In this document: one piece after another, positions 19,296 through 29,628 of the stretch | Position numbering within the stretch: position 1 is the stretch's first letter | Layout of the letters: each line of letters begins with the position of its first letter | Source of the DNA: Bacteroidales bacterium Bact_09 | Lineage (GTDB): Bacteria; Bacteroidota; Bacteroidia; Bacteroidales; UBA932 | DNA length: 64,000 bases | Direction of reading: 5' to 3' | NCBI GenBank assembly: GCA_001603455.1 | Contig: LUZA01000029.1 | Span: forward strand, 16,179-80,178 | Position numbers and translations under genes: made by a program | Notes under the pieces: generated by a model | Database searches by the model: none | Told to the model about the DNA's origin: nothing | The model's input: the letters and a program-made list of their open reading frames with translations, nothing else

Positions 19296-19925
19296 ATGGA
19301 TTATATAGTCCTTGGGCTCATTGTATCTTTCTGTTTTATTCTTATCTTCACCCGTGCTCCTCTGACCAGGCTGCTAACGGGTTGTTTCCGTTATAACATT
19401 TCCATCGAAAACGAAGATCAGGGAAATATAAGGTTTTCACGCTTTTTTCTGTGTTTTTTCATCTTGGCGGTGATTTCATTTTTTATTGCTTCGCATGATC
19501 GGTTGCTTTCTCCCCGGCCTTTTGCACTGACAGGAATGTCAAAACCCTTTGTTTTTATGGCAGTCCTGGGAACATTCTGCATATGGGTCCTGTTCAAGAT
19601 GATCCTGCTGAGAATTATCGGATGGACGATCGATTCATCTGCATTCATGAATTTTCTGGGCCGCACCGGACAGGATTACTGCATTCTGACCGGTCTCGCA
19701 TTTATTCCCTTTCTGGTTCTTTTCCATATCCTGGGAAAACCTTCCGGGAATACCATACTTTTGGCTGCAGCAGTCCTGTCTGCAGCCGGTTATCTGATCT
19801 ATGCCCTACGTTGTATAAGGATTTTTCTTTCCGCCGGGTATTCTCTATTTTTCTGGATTTTGTATCTTTGTACGTTTGAACTAGTACCTTTTGGGGTGTT
19901 AATTCATTATCTTGCTGGGATATGA
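19296..19925 (+). CDS. DUF4271 domain-containing membrane protein
   Basis: 209 aa, multiple TM helices, directly upstream of a hemD-like gene. Confidence 0.65.
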   Translation: MDYIVLGLIVSFCFILIFTRAPLTRLLTGCFRYNISIENEDQGNIRFSRFFLCFFILAVISFFIASHDRLLSPRPFALTGMSKPFVFMAVLGTFCIWVLFKMILLRIIGWTIDSSAFMNFLGRTGQDYCILTGLAFIPFLVLFHILGKPSGNTILLAAAVLSAAGYLIYALRCIRIFLSAGYSLFFWILYLCTFELVPFGVLIHYLAGI

Positions 19926-20668
19926 CAATGAAAATCAGAAACATACTTATTTCACAACCCACTCCCAACGGATGTTCCCCCTATGTAGAAATCAAAGAGA
20001 AATTTGGTCTGAACATTGACTTCATTCCGTTTATTCGTGTCGCGGGGCTGTCGGCCAAAGATTTCAGAATACAACGGATCAACATACTGGATCATACAGC
20101 GGTTGTTTTCACTTCCCGTTCTGCCATCGATTCGTTTTTTCATCTTAGCGAAGAAATGCGTATCACCATACCGGAAACCATGAAGTATTTCTGCATGACG
20201 GAAGCCGTTGCCTTCTACCTGCAAAAATATATCGTTTACAGAAAAAGAAAAATCTTCTCTGGTAAAGGGAATATTCCGTCTCTGGTAGAAACCATAAACC
20301 CTAAGCACAAGAACGAAGTGTTCCTCCTTACCCTTGCAGACTGCTATAATCCGGAATTGCCTCTTGCTTTTGAAAAGGCAGGGCTTAAATTCACCAAGGC
20401 CATCCTTACGCGTACCATCATGGAAGATTTGTCGGGAGTTGATCTGAAAAAATACCAGATGCTGGTGTTTTATTCTCCGGCAGACGTACGCTCCTTGCTG
20501 GAGAATTTTCCGGACTTCAAACAAAATAGCGTCTTGTTTGGGACCTTTGGTAATGCTACTGCCACGGCCTTGAAAGAAGCCAGTCTTCAAGCTTGTTTTG
20601 AAGCTCCCACACCGGAAGCCCCATCTATTGCACGGGCCCTGATGCTTTACCTGGAAAAGAATAAGTGA
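19922..20668 (+). CDS. hemD: Uroporphyrinogen-III synthase
   Basis: 248 aa; ILISQPTPNGCSPYVEIKEKFGLNIDFIPFIRV, AVVFTSRSAIDSFFHL, LVFYSPADVRSLLENFP and APTPEAPSIARAL. Confidence 0.85.
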   Translation: MTMKIRNILISQPTPNGCSPYVEIKEKFGLNIDFIPFIRVAGLSAKDFRIQRINILDHTAVVFTSRSAIDSFFHLSEEMRITIPETMKYFCMTEAVAFYLQKYIVYRKRKIFSGKGNIPSLVETINPKHKNEVFLLTLADCYNPELPLAFEKAGLKFTKAILTRTIMEDLSGVDLKKYQMLVFYSPADVRSLLENFPDFKQNSVLFGTFGNATATALKEASLQACFEAPTPEAPSIARALMLYLEKNK

Positions 20669-20670
20669 TT

Positions 20671-21063
20671 ATGAAACGGACAATACGTCTGTACTTAATC
20701 TTTCTTTTGGCCATAATGACCGTTTCCTGCCAGAAGAATTTCAATCATTACAGGGAACTGGCCTATGGCAAGTGGGAACTCGTCTCTGTTGACGGGAAAG
20801 CTCCTCTGGTCCCCGAACAGCTTTATTTCAAAACAAGTTCTTCTGTAACCCTGATCCGGGAAGGGGCTTCTTACGACGGGCAGTATGAATTTTATTGCGA
20901 TGTACTGAGCACTTATTTCGAGACGTACCAGAACCTGTTCCAGGAATGGCGCGTAGACACCATGAAAGATTCCCTGATGCGTGCTATCGTGGAGTTTGGA
21001 CTGATGAACGGTGATTCCCTGGATACGGGTGCTGTACTGGAATACAGAAAACTTCCGTTATGA
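20671..21063 (+). CDS. Small putative lipoprotein
   Basis: MKRTIRLYLIFLLAIMTVSCQKNF: lipobox-type signal peptide. Confidence 0.6.
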   Translation: MKRTIRLYLIFLLAIMTVSCQKNFNHYRELAYGKWELVSVDGKAPLVPEQLYFKTSSSVTLIREGASYDGQYEFYCDVLSTYFETYQNLFQEWRVDTMKDSLMRAIVEFGLMNGDSLDTGAVLEYRKLPL

Positions 21064-21494
21064 AAACGGATACTGACTGCACATTTCCCAAAAAAATGCG
21101 GCTTTCTTCCAGAAAAGAGATCGAATCCCTATTCTCCGGAGCGGGGTCTTTTATAGTAGGTCCTTTCCGTGTTTTTTACCGCGCTTTCAGGATGAAGGAG
21201 AACTATCCCGCCCCTTGTAGCATGACCATTGCCGTACCCAAAAAACATATCAGATCCGCTGTGAAGAGAAATCTGATCAAGCGACGCACCCGGGAATCTT
21301 TCCGGCTGCATTATGCCCGATTACTGAAACCTGCCCTTACAGGCAGTGGAACAAGGCTTATTTTTTTATGCATATATTTGCCTCATGAAGTCAAACCCTT
21401 CGACCTTCTGGAAACTAAAATGCAGGTATTGCTGGAGCATTTTTCTAAAATGCTTGAAAAAGGGTTTGACCTTTCCCCTGATCCTGCTGGTTAA
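21060..21494 (+). CDS. rnpA: Ribonuclease P protein component
   Basis: 144 aa; [45 protein letters not shown]. Confidence 0.92.
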   Translation: MKTDTDCTFPKKMRLSSRKEIESLFSGAGSFIVGPFRVFYRAFRMKENYPAPCSMTIAVPKKHIRSAVKRNLIKRRTRESFRLHYARLLKPALTGSGTRLIFLCIYLPHEVKPFDLLETKMQVLLEHFSKMLEKGFDLSPDPAG

Positions 21495-21675
21495 ATGCTA
21501 TCAACTCTGCATATCTCCTTTTACACCTCCTTCCTGCCGCTTCACACCAACCTGTTCCCGGTATGCCATCGAGGCTCTGCGCAGGTATGGACCGTTCAAA
21601 GGCCTGTACCTGGCCATATGGCGATTTCTCCGTTGTAATCCCTGGGGAAGCAGCGGTTATGATCCGGTACCCTGA
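21385..21675 (+). CDS. yidD: Membrane protein insertion efficiency factor YidD
   Basis: [63 protein letters not shown]; start uncertain (ATG near 21385, or a TTG near 21450). Confidence 0.9.
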   Translation: MKSNPSTFWKLKCRYCWSIFLKCLKKGLTFPLILLVKCYQLCISPFTPPSCRFTPTCSRYAIEALRRYGPFKGLYLAIWRFLRCNPWGSSGYDPVP

Positions 21676-23471
21676 TTTACTGTAAATTCTTTGATCTTCA
21701 CAGCAAGTTTTGCCGGAACGATCCGGGCAAGCTCTTCTTCCGTCGCCAGGGCTATCTGTTTGAGGCTTCCAAAATGACCAAGCAGTTTTTCCATTGTCCG
21801 GGGACCGATACCCGGTATATCCAGTAAAGCAGACCGGGTAAAACCGGCACTGCGTTTTTTTCTGTGAAAAGTGATTCCAAAACGGTGTGCCTCGTTGCGT
21901 AACTGCATCAGCAACCTTAACGAAGAGGAATTCTTATCCAGGAACAAAGGGGTTCTGTCAGTTGCAAGATAGATCTCCTCCAGCCTTTTGGCCAGACCGA
22001 CCACAGTAATTCTTTCCGCAAGTCCCAGTCCGTCCAGTACATTGAAAGCGGCTGACAGCTGGCCTTTTCCCCCGTCTATAACAACCAGCTGGGGCAGCGG
22101 GCTGCCTTCGCTCTGAAGACGGCTGTAACGGCGTGTAACGACTTCTGTCATAGATGCAAAATCATCGGGTCCTTCAACACTTTTTATGGCAAAATGACGG
22201 TAATCCTTTTTGCTCGGAATCCCGTTCCTGAATACGACACAAGCCGCTACCGGATGGCTCCCCTGCAGGTTAGAATTGTCAAAACATTCAATGTGTAAGG
22301 GCAATACATTCATGCGTAGGTCCTCTTTCAGCCGGGTAAGCATTTTCTGTGTCTTTTGCTCCCGTACGGTTCTCTTGTCCCGGGATTCCATCAGATGTAA
22401 TTGTTCCGTCCTGTAATTGCCTGCATTGCGCATACTTAGCGATACAAGTGTTTGTTTATCTCCTTTTTTGGGAACATGTACCTTGTTGTTCCCCGGAATA
22501 GCTTCGGGGAGGAACGGGACAATAATCTCCCTGGACAACCCCCCCTGTTGTTCTTTCATTCCGGCCATAAACAGGCTCAGTACCGCAGCGGGATCTTCCT
22601 CTATCTGTAATTTGTATTTCACATTCAGGGACTGTATGACGGCACCGCCGGAAACACGCAGAAAATTTCCAAAAGCCATGGATGAAGGGGTGTCAACTAC
22701 CAGGCTGAATACATCCACATCGGATATGCGGGGACTTACGATCACCGACCTGGCCTGATACCGTGTCAATGCTTCCCACTGTTCCTTGAATTTTTGAGCC
22801 TGTTCAAAATTGAGCGTCCGGACAGCCGTTTGCATCTGTTCTTCCAATATTTTACGCACCGAGGCCACGTCTCCCTTGAGGATACTGACTACTGACCGTA
22901 TATAGCCATCATAATCCTGGGCCGATTCTTCCCCTGTACAGGGTGCCTTACAACGGCCGATATGTGCCTGCAGGCATTTTTTGTATTTACCCGCAGCTAT
23001 CGCCTGTGGCACCAAGTGTAGTGAACAGGTACGCAGCGGGTACAGGGTATGCAGCAGTTGCAGCAGCTGTTTGCAATAATAAACGCTTGTATAGGGTCCG
23101 AAATACAGAGAACCGTCCCTGATCATCCTTCTTGTCTGCATAACGCGGGGAAAGGACTCGTCTTTTACGCATATCCAGGGAAATGTTTTGTCATCCTTGA
23201 GCAAAATATTATACCTGGGCTGTATGGTCTTGATCAGGTTGTTCTCCAGCAGCAGGGCATCGCTTTCAGTTTCCACCACTGTGTATTCGAGCGATTGGAC
23301 CTGGCTGACCATTCGCCGTGTTTTTACCGATAAGTTCCTGCCTGCCGTAAAATACTGTAATACGCGCTTTTTCAGGTCTTTTGCCTTTCCCACATAGATC
23401 ACATTACCGTCCTTGTTCAAGAACCTGTACACTCCGCACTGATGGGGTAAAAGAGCTAATTGGTCAGCCAT
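21657..23471 (-). CDS. uvrC: Excinuclease ABC subunit UvrC
   Basis: GIY-YIG start [31 protein letters not shown] and Hh[20 protein letters not shown]. Confidence 0.96.
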   Translation of the reverse strand: MADQLALLPHQCGVYRFLNKDGNVIYVGKAKDLKKRVLQYFTAGRNLSVKTRRMVSQVQSLEYTVVETESDALLLENNLIKTIQPRYNILLKDDKTFPWICVKDESFPRVMQTRRMIRDGSLYFGPYTSVYYCKQLLQLLHTLYPLRTCSLHLVPQAIAAGKYKKCLQAHIGRCKAPCTGEESAQDYDGYIRSVVSILKGDVASVRKILEEQMQTAVRTLNFEQAQKFKEQWEALTRYQARSVIVSPRISDVDVFSLVVDTPSSMAFGNFLRVSGGAVIQSLNVKYKLQIEEDPAAVLSLFMAGMKEQQGGLSREIIVPFLPEAIPGNNKVHVPKKGDKQTLVSLSMRNAGNYRTEQLHLMESRDKRTVREQKTQKMLTRLKEDLRMNVLPLHIECFDNSNLQGSHPVAACVVFRNGIPSKKDYRHFAIKSVEGPDDFASMTEVVTRRYSRLQSEGSPLPQLVVIDGGKGQLSAAFNVLDGLGLAERITVVGLAKRLEEIYLATDRTPLFLDKNSSSLRLLMQLRNEAHRFGITFHRKKRSAGFTRSALLDIPGIGPRTMEKLLGHFGSLKQIALATEEELARIVPAKLAVKIKEFTVNQGTGS

Positions 23472-23516
23472 GTTAATCATTACGTTGTAAAATTACATAT
23501 ATTTGCCAAACCATTT

Positions 23517-25301
23517 ATGAAAAAACTGATAGAAACAAAAGATCTGCGACAGGTCTTCGGAGAAAAATCGGTTGTGGGTTTTTTTCTGGCACCGGCCCTG
23601 ATGAAACTGATGAAGCTTGACAAGATCAACAAGCTTTATAACAAGGTAGCAGACTTTCAGGGCCGTGATTGTCTCGAGGCTTTTCTGGCCGAGATGCGCA
23701 TTACTTACGAAATACCTTCCACAGATCTGGCCAACCTTCCCAAGGAGGGGCCTTTCATAACCGTATCGAATCACGCTTACGGCGGCCTGGACGGAATCAT
23801 CCTGATGCATCTTGTATCAGAGGAAAGGCCTGATTTAAAGGTTATCGTTAATTTTTTGTTGTCGCGTATTAAACCGTTGCAGAATTTCTTCTTACCTGTC
23901 AATGCTTTTGATAAAAACGTATCTTCCCGTTCCAGCATCAAAGGGATCCGCCTTGCCAAAGAATGCCTGCAAAAAGGCAAACCCTTGGGTCTTTTCCCTG
24001 CCGGAGAAGTATCTCACATAGGACCTTCAGGACAGGTGGAAGACCTTCCCTGGCATACCCCGATAGTCAAATTTATTCTGAATGCCAGTGTTCCTGTGGT
24101 CCCTATTTATTTTGAAGGACATAATTCGGCCCGTTTCATGCGCAGGGCAAAGATCCATCCCCTGTTGCAGACAGCCAGTCTTCCGGCGGAAGTCTTGAAC
24201 AAAAAAGGACAGCGGATTTCTATCCGGATCGGGGCGCCCGTGAGCGTAGCAGAACAACAACGCTATACAGACTATAAAGAGCTGGGGAATTACCTACGTG
24301 CACGGACCTATGCGCTGGCTGCCAATATAGAAAAGGATGACAAATACAAAGGTCTGGAAAATGCTTCGCCCATAGCACCGGCCAAGCAACACGAACTTGC
24401 TGCCAGAGAGATAGAACAATTGCCTTCCCGAAGCTGTCTTTTCAGAATCAATAATTTTGCCGCTTATTTTGCTCCTTATTCCTTTATCCCCAATATCATG
24501 TACGAGATCGGACGCAAAAGGGAGGAGGCTTTCCGTACCGTGGGAGAAGGGACTTACCAGCCACTGGACCTGGATACCTTCGACAGGAATTACCACCACC
24601 TGATCCTGTGGGATACAGACAAAAAAGCCATCGTGGGGGCATACCGCATAGGCATGGGCGCCAACTTGATGAAACGTTTTGGGGTAATGGGATTCTACAA
24701 TAGCACGCTTTTTAAGTTTGATCAAAAATTTGAACCGGTTCTGAATCAAAGCATGGAACTGGGAAGGGCTTTCATCAGCCACGAATACCGTTACGAGGCC
24801 ATACCCATGATGCTTCTTTTCAAGGGTTTGTTCCACATCATGCTCCGCAACGAAGAGTACCGCTATTTCATAGGACCGGTAAGCATTTCGTCCTGGTATC
24901 CCAAATTGTATCAATCCCTGATACATAAATACATCATGGAACACCATAGCATCATGGATTATCACGATTGTGTCCATCCCAGAATACCATTCAACCCTGA
25001 TTTTGGACTGGTAGATCCCAGCGTGTTGTTGCGCGATGTTCAGACACCCGAACAGCTTGACCGGCTGCTGATGCGCATGAGCAACAGGCAATACCGTCTT
25101 CCTTCACTGGTCAAGCGGTATCTGAAACTGAACGCAAAAGTGGTTGTGTTCAATATAGACAGGGAATTTAACGATTCCCTTGACGGATTCATCGTATGTG
25201 ACGTTTTCGATGTCTCTAAAGAAGAGCTAATTATGGTAACCAAGGATATTTCCGATCCTTCCATAATCGAAAAGCGATTTGGAAAACACCTCACAAGATA
25301 A
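23517..25301 (+). CDS. Lysophospholipid acyltransferase plus GNAT/hemolysin-like acyltransferase fusion
   Basis: PlsC-like ITVSNHAYGGLDGIIL and GLFPAGEVSH; C-terminal acyl-homoserine-lactone-synthase/GNAT-like domain (GAYRIGMG, ELGRAFISHEYR). Confidence 0.85.
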   Translation: MKKLIETKDLRQVFGEKSVVGFFLAPALMKLMKLDKINKLYNKVADFQGRDCLEAFLAEMRITYEIPSTDLANLPKEGPFITVSNHAYGGLDGIILMHLVSEERPDLKVIVNFLLSRIKPLQNFFLPVNAFDKNVSSRSSIKGIRLAKECLQKGKPLGLFPAGEVSHIGPSGQVEDLPWHTPIVKFILNASVPVVPIYFEGHNSARFMRRAKIHPLLQTASLPAEVLNKKGQRISIRIGAPVSVAEQQRYTDYKELGNYLRARTYALAANIEKDDKYKGLENASPIAPAKQHELAAREIEQLPSRSCLFRINNFAAYFAPYSFIPNIMYEIGRKREEAFRTVGEGTYQPLDLDTFDRNYHHLILWDTDKKAIVGAYRIGMGANLMKRFGVMGFYNSTLFKFDQKFEPVLNQSMELGRAFISHEYRYEAIPMMLLFKGLFHIMLRNEEYRYFIGPVSISSWYPKLYQSLIHKYIMEHHSIMDYHDCVHPRIPFNPDFGLVDPSVLLRDVQTPEQLDRLLMRMSNRQYRLPSLVKRYLKLNAKVVVFNIDREFNDSLDGFIVCDVFDVSKEELIMVTKDISDPSIIEKRFGKHLTR

Positions 25302-25722
25302 GTATTATATGCAAAAAGCCCTGGAAGAGGCGTATGCAGCCCGCGGAAAAGACGAGATTCCCGTGGGAGCGGTTATCGTGTGCCGTGGAAAGATCATCGC
25401 CAGGACACACAATCTTACTGAAACCCTGAACGATCCCACTGCCCATGCCGAAATGCAGGCCATTACGGCTGCATGTAATGCACTGGGAGGAAAATGCCTT
25501 GACCAATGCACCATGTACGTAACATTAGAACCCTGTGTGATGTGCGCCGGAGCCAGCTCCTGGGCCCAATTGGGTCGCCTGGTGTATGCAGCATCTGACC
25601 CCAAAAAGGGTTTTTCCCTCTATTCTGACAAGATACTCCACCCAAAAACAGAAGTATCAGCCGGTTTAATGGCTGACCTGGCAAAAAAGTTGTTGAAAGA
25701 TTTTTTTGCTGGGAAACGCTAA
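25279..25722 (+). CDS. tadA: Nucleoside (tRNA adenosine) deaminase
   Basis: HAEMQAITAA and TLEPCVMCAGA deaminase motifs. Confidence 0.88.
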   Translation: MENTSQDKYYMQKALEEAYAARGKDEIPVGAVIVCRGKIIARTHNLTETLNDPTAHAEMQAITAACNALGGKCLDQCTMYVTLEPCVMCAGASSWAQLGRLVYAASDPKKGFSLYSDKILHPKTEVSAGLMADLAKKLLKDFFAGKR

Positions 25723-25727
25723 TGTTA

Positions 25728-25735
25728 TATCTTTG
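25728..25735 (+). promoter_or_regulatory. Putative -7 element (TATCTTTG) for the tRNA-Gln pair
   Basis: Exact TAnnTTTG match, 11 nt upstream of the first tRNA, with a T-rich tract about 20 nt further upstream. Confidence 0.5.
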
Positions 25736-25746
25736 CACCCTCCGAT

Positions 25747-25817
25747 TGAGCTATGGTGTAATGGTAGCACTACAGATTTTGGTTCTGTCTGTCTAGGTTC
25801 GAATCCTGGTAGCTCAA
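25747..25817 (+). tRNA. tRNA-Gln (anticodon UUG)
   Basis: TGAGCTA...TAGCTCA acceptor; anticodon stem-loop ACAGA-TTTTGGT-TCTGT; T arm CTAGG-TTCGAAT-CCTGG. Confidence 0.93.
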
Positions 25818-25824
25818 CAAACAC

Positions 25825-25895
25825 TGAGCTATGGTGTAATGGTAGCACTACAGATTCTGGCTCTGTCGGTCCGGGTTCGAGTCCTGGTAGCTCAA
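25825..25895 (+). tRNA. tRNA-Gln (anticodon CUG)
   Basis: TGAGCTA...TAGCTCA acceptor; anticodon stem-loop ACAGA-TTCTGGC-TCTGT; T arm CCGGG-TTCGAGT-CCTGG. Confidence 0.93.
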
Positions 25896-25922
25896 CTCCA
25901 GACAATCAGTTAACTTTACAAA

Positions 25923-28832
25923 ATGAACAGACTGGTTGTATTTTTTTCCCTTACCTGTTGCCTGGCTGGGTCGTCCATAACGGCAAGCGGCCAGTATTAC
26001 AGAACGGGTGAGGATCCTGCCCGCCTGAAATGGAACAGCATACAGACAGCCCGTTTTCAGATCATTTATCCCCGGGGCATCGATTCACTGGCATTCCGTT
26101 ATGCCTGGTTGCTGGAACAGACAGTACAGCCAGTCATGTCTTCGCTCCGTGCAAAAAGTCCCTCCATCCCTGTTCTGATAAAGCCTTACGACATTAATAG
26201 CAATGGAATGGTGGTCTGGGCACCCAAAAGAATAGAGCTGAAAACAACACCTCCCCCGGAAGGCACACTTCACAATTGGGAAAAGCAGCTTGTGCTCCAC
26301 GAAACAAGACATGTGGCACAAATGCAACGCGCCGGGGAGCGATTTTTCCGGATTTTGGGATGGTTTCTGGGACAACAGTCAGAAGGGATAGCGGTGGGAC
26401 TTTATTTCCCAAGATGGCTACTGGAGGGAGATGCTGTCATTACAGAAACACTATTATCAAGAGCGGGAAGGGGCCGGGAGGCTTCTTTTCTGATGCCTTA
26501 CAAAGCCTATTTCGCGCAAGATAAATCTTTTTCATACGATAAATGGCGTTACGGTTCATTCCGGCATTATGTACCGAATCACTATGCGCTGGGTTACATG
26601 AAACTCTCCGTTGCACAATACTATTCAGGAGAAGAAGCACTGGACCGCATATTCACCGATATCACCAAATATTCTTTCTGGCCTTTTGTTTATAGTAATA
26701 CCTTCCGGAGAAATTATGGACATTATGCAGTAAAACTGTGGGAACCGGCCATTGAATTCTACAAAGGTGTCTGGAAAGAACAAGATGCCCGGAAGGCCCC
26801 TTTTTATGAAGGCCTTCAGATAAACAGGCCTGTTAAAGATTTTGTACACTACAGTTCTCCTACCCTTGCACTGCACAAAGACGGCAGCCATGTTCTGTAT
26901 GCCGTGAAATCTTCCCTTTCACAAACAAAAAGGCTGGTTCGTTTCCCGCAGGAAGCCGGAACCAAGGAACAACCAGTCTGCCTGCTGGGACAGATCAATT
27001 CGGCCTTGAGAACGGCCGGCCCTTATCTCTACTGGAGCGAGACGGTAAGCGGGCACCGCTGGGCTCATGAGAACTTTTCTGTGATCATGAGCTATAACAC
27101 CGTAACGGGAAAAAAGAACATGCTTCTGCCCCGAACCCGTTATTTTAATCCCACACCATGTCACGACGGTCTTTTTCTTGCTGTTGTGCATTACCCGCCG
27201 CAGGGAGGGTCGGAGCTTCACCTGCTGGATCCCCAGACAGGCCAAATCCTGGAAAAACACATCGCCCCCGGGGGAGAACAAATGGCCGATATCGCCTGGA
27301 CTGACAACAACACCTTGTTCCTGCTGATGATCGGTGAAAAAGGCACCGGGATCTACCGCCTGGACAGAAGATCCGGGAGCTGGAAAACCGTTCTTCCCCC
27401 GACTTTCCATTCTCTTACAGGACTACAGGAAGCCGATGGTCTACTGTATTTTAAAAGTGACAGGCTCCGGAATACGGACAATATCTACAGCCTGGATCCG
27501 GAAAACGGGCAGGTCCTGCAACTGACAAACGTTCGTTTCGGGGCTTTTGACCCATTTCCCTCAGGCAGGGATTGTGGCCGTTTCTTGTATTATGTCAATT
27601 ATACAGCACAGGGTTACCAGCTTACCCGGTTGCATCCGGACAGTCTGCTGAACAGGCCTGCAGACTTGCCGGCACATCAGCAAGATCCTTTTATCCTGGC
27701 TTCCCGGTCGGATTTCAACATCGACACCCTGTGCGTACCGGAGGAATTGTCCTATCCGGTAACAAAATATAGTAAATTCCTCAACATGTTCCGGATCCAT
27801 TCCTGGATGCCGTTCTACTTTAATTACAACGACATCGCAAATTTCACCTTTCAACATTATTATCAGACCATAGCCCCCGGAGTAACGATCATGTCCCAAA
27901 ATACACTGGGGACATTGACTTCGACCCTGGGGTATTCCTACCACAAGGGATTCCACGCCGGCCATCTGAAGATGAACTTTTCCGGATGGCTGCCAGTTTT
28001 TTCCCTGCGACTGGATGTGAATGACAGATTCAAAACAAACACCTTTATAAGTCCGGACAACGACAATGGAGGATACAAATGGGTTTCCGACACCCTGGCT
28101 TTACCACACCTGGAGGCATCCCTGCAGGCATACATCCCCTTTACATTTCATCGCCACGGATGGCAGCGCGGGTTTGTGCCTTCTGTCAGATACTGGTTTT
28201 CGAACGACACTTACCGGCTTCCCTGCGGGAAGGGGGATATCCCAAATCAGATATTCCAGGCTGGCATCCAGTATTATCAAATGGTAAACCGTTCTGTACG
28301 GGATATATTTCCCCGCCTGGGTTTCGGGCTGAATGTCCAAACTTCTTTTTCTCCCGGGTCCGTAACATTTTTCACGAATATTCTGTATTTACAAGCTTAC
28401 GGATACCTGCCCGGAGTCCTCTGCAACCAAGCCTTTAAATGGAATGTGGGGTGGCAAAGACAGGAAATGAAAGACCGTTATTTTTACCTGGGGACGTTTA
28501 TCCGGCCTCCGCGCGGCATGGCAGATAAGGTCCTTGCCCCGGAAACTTTTACGGCTTCTTTAGATTATGCCATTCCGGTCTGGGTCGGTGATCCGTCAAT
28601 CCCGGACATTATATATATCAAACGCCTACAACTGATTCCGTTTGCCGACTACTTGCAGACCCTGCAGCAGGATGGAACAAAAAACAGGTACTGGTCTGCC
28701 GGGACAGACTTGCTAATGGATTTCCATCTTTTCCGGATCGGTGTCATGCTCACAGCCGGCGTACGTTACGCATATACCTGTGATAAGAAGCACCATTTTG
28801 AATTTTTATTTTCATTTCCAGCTTTTAATTGA
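25923..28832 (+). CDS. Secreted protein with HExxH domain, TolB/WD40-like propeller and probable C-terminal outer-membrane barrel
   Basis: 969 aa; signal peptide; LVLHETRHVAQM (HExxH) with downstream WLLEGDAVITET; central propeller-like repeats; C-terminal half rich in alternating aromatic beta-strand sequence. Confidence 0.7.
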   Translation: MNRLVVFFSLTCCLAGSSITASGQYYRTGEDPARLKWNSIQTARFQIIYPRGIDSLAFRYAWLLEQTVQPVMSSLRAKSPSIPVLIKPYDINSNGMVVWAPKRIELKTTPPPEGTLHNWEKQLVLHETRHVAQMQRAGERFFRILGWFLGQQSEGIAVGLYFPRWLLEGDAVITETLLSRAGRGREASFLMPYKAYFAQDKSFSYDKWRYGSFRHYVPNHYALGYMKLSVAQYYSGEEALDRIFTDITKYSFWPFVYSNTFRRNYGHYAVKLWEPAIEFYKGVWKEQDARKAPFYEGLQINRPVKDFVHYSSPTLALHKDGSHVLYAVKSSLSQTKRLVRFPQEAGTKEQPVCLLGQINSALRTAGPYLYWSETVSGHRWAHENFSVIMSYNTVTGKKNMLLPRTRYFNPTPCHDGLFLAVVHYPPQGGSELHLLDPQTGQILEKHIAPGGEQMADIAWTDNNTLFLLMIGEKGTGIYRLDRRSGSWKTVLPPTFHSLTGLQEADGLLYFKSDRLRNTDNIYSLDPENGQVLQLTNVRFGAFDPFPSGRDCGRFLYYVNYTAQGYQLTRLHPDSLLNRPADLPAHQQDPFILASRSDFNIDTLCVPEELSYPVTKYSKFLNMFRIHSWMPFYFNYNDIANFTFQHYYQTIAPGVTIMSQNTLGTLTSTLGYSYHKGFHAGHLKMNFSGWLPVFSLRLDVNDRFKTNTFISPDNDNGGYKWVSDTLALPHLEASLQAYIPFTFHRHGWQRGFVPSVRYWFSNDTYRLPCGKGDIPNQIFQAGIQYYQMVNRSVRDIFPRLGFGLNVQTSFSPGSVTFFTNILYLQAYGYLPGVLCNQAFKWNVGWQRQEMKDRYFYLGTFIRPPRGMADKVLAPETFTASLDYAIPVWVGDPSIPDIIYIKRLQLIPFADYLQTLQQDGTKNRYWSAGTDLLMDFHLFRIGVMLTAGVRYAYTCDKKHHFEFLFSFPAFN

Positions 28833-28838
28833 TCTTTC

Positions 28839-29531
28839 ATGAAATTTCTCCGTTTTTTCTCCCCTTACGAATGGTTCCTGCTAATAGCCATCGTTACCCT
28901 GAATTTTGTCGTGTTTTTTATTACGGGAGAATGGGACATGTTATCGACTGTTGCTACTGTTTCGGGTGTTCTGTGTGTAGTATTGGTTGCAAAGGGACAT
29001 ATATCTAATTACCTCTTCGGACTGATTCAGGTTAGCCTTTATACCTACCTTTCTTGGGGCGTGGGCTATTGGGGGGAAGTGGTACTTAACGGACTGTATT
29101 ATGTTCCCATGCAGTTCATCGGTTTTTTCATGTGGCGAAAACGAACCCGAGAAGGAAGCCGGACGTGCGTCAGGGCAAAAAACCTGACAGAAAGGCAAAG
29201 GCTTGTATTGTTTATCGTATGTGCGGCATTGATAGCCTTAGGCGGATTTGTTCTTAAGTATTACGGAGATCCCGCCCCTTTCCTTGATTCCACCACAACT
29301 TTCCTTTCCATTGTCGCCATGTTCCTCATGGTTAAAACATATTCCGAACAATGGTATTTGTGGATCACCGTCAATGTGGCGACCATCATTATGTGGGGCA
29401 TGGCCTATTTCCGGGAGGGACAGGCCAGTCATCTGATCATTGCTTCTATGTGGTGTGTTTACCTGCTCAATTCCGTTCACGGTCTGTTCGTGTGGAAAAA
29501 GGCTGCCAAAACGACTTCGCTGACAAATTGA
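28839..29531 (+). CDS. pnuC: PnuC-family nicotinamide riboside/mononucleotide transporter
   Basis: 230 aa; GHISNYLFGLIQVSLYTYLSWGVGYWGEVVLNGLYYVPMQFIGFFMWRK. Confidence 0.85.
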   Translation: MKFLRFFSPYEWFLLIAIVTLNFVVFFITGEWDMLSTVATVSGVLCVVLVAKGHISNYLFGLIQVSLYTYLSWGVGYWGEVVLNGLYYVPMQFIGFFMWRKRTREGSRTCVRAKNLTERQRLVLFIVCAALIALGGFVLKYYGDPAPFLDSTTTFLSIVAMFLMVKTYSEQWYLWITVNVATIIMWGMAYFREGQASHLIIASMWCVYLLNSVHGLFVWKKAAKTTSLTN

Positions 29532-29628
29532 CAGATTTCCTGCCGTGGCATTGATTTTGCGTTAACACGATTCGTTAACAGCAAACGCTTTAATTAAACA
29601 ACAATAAACATTTTAAACTTTATCAGAG

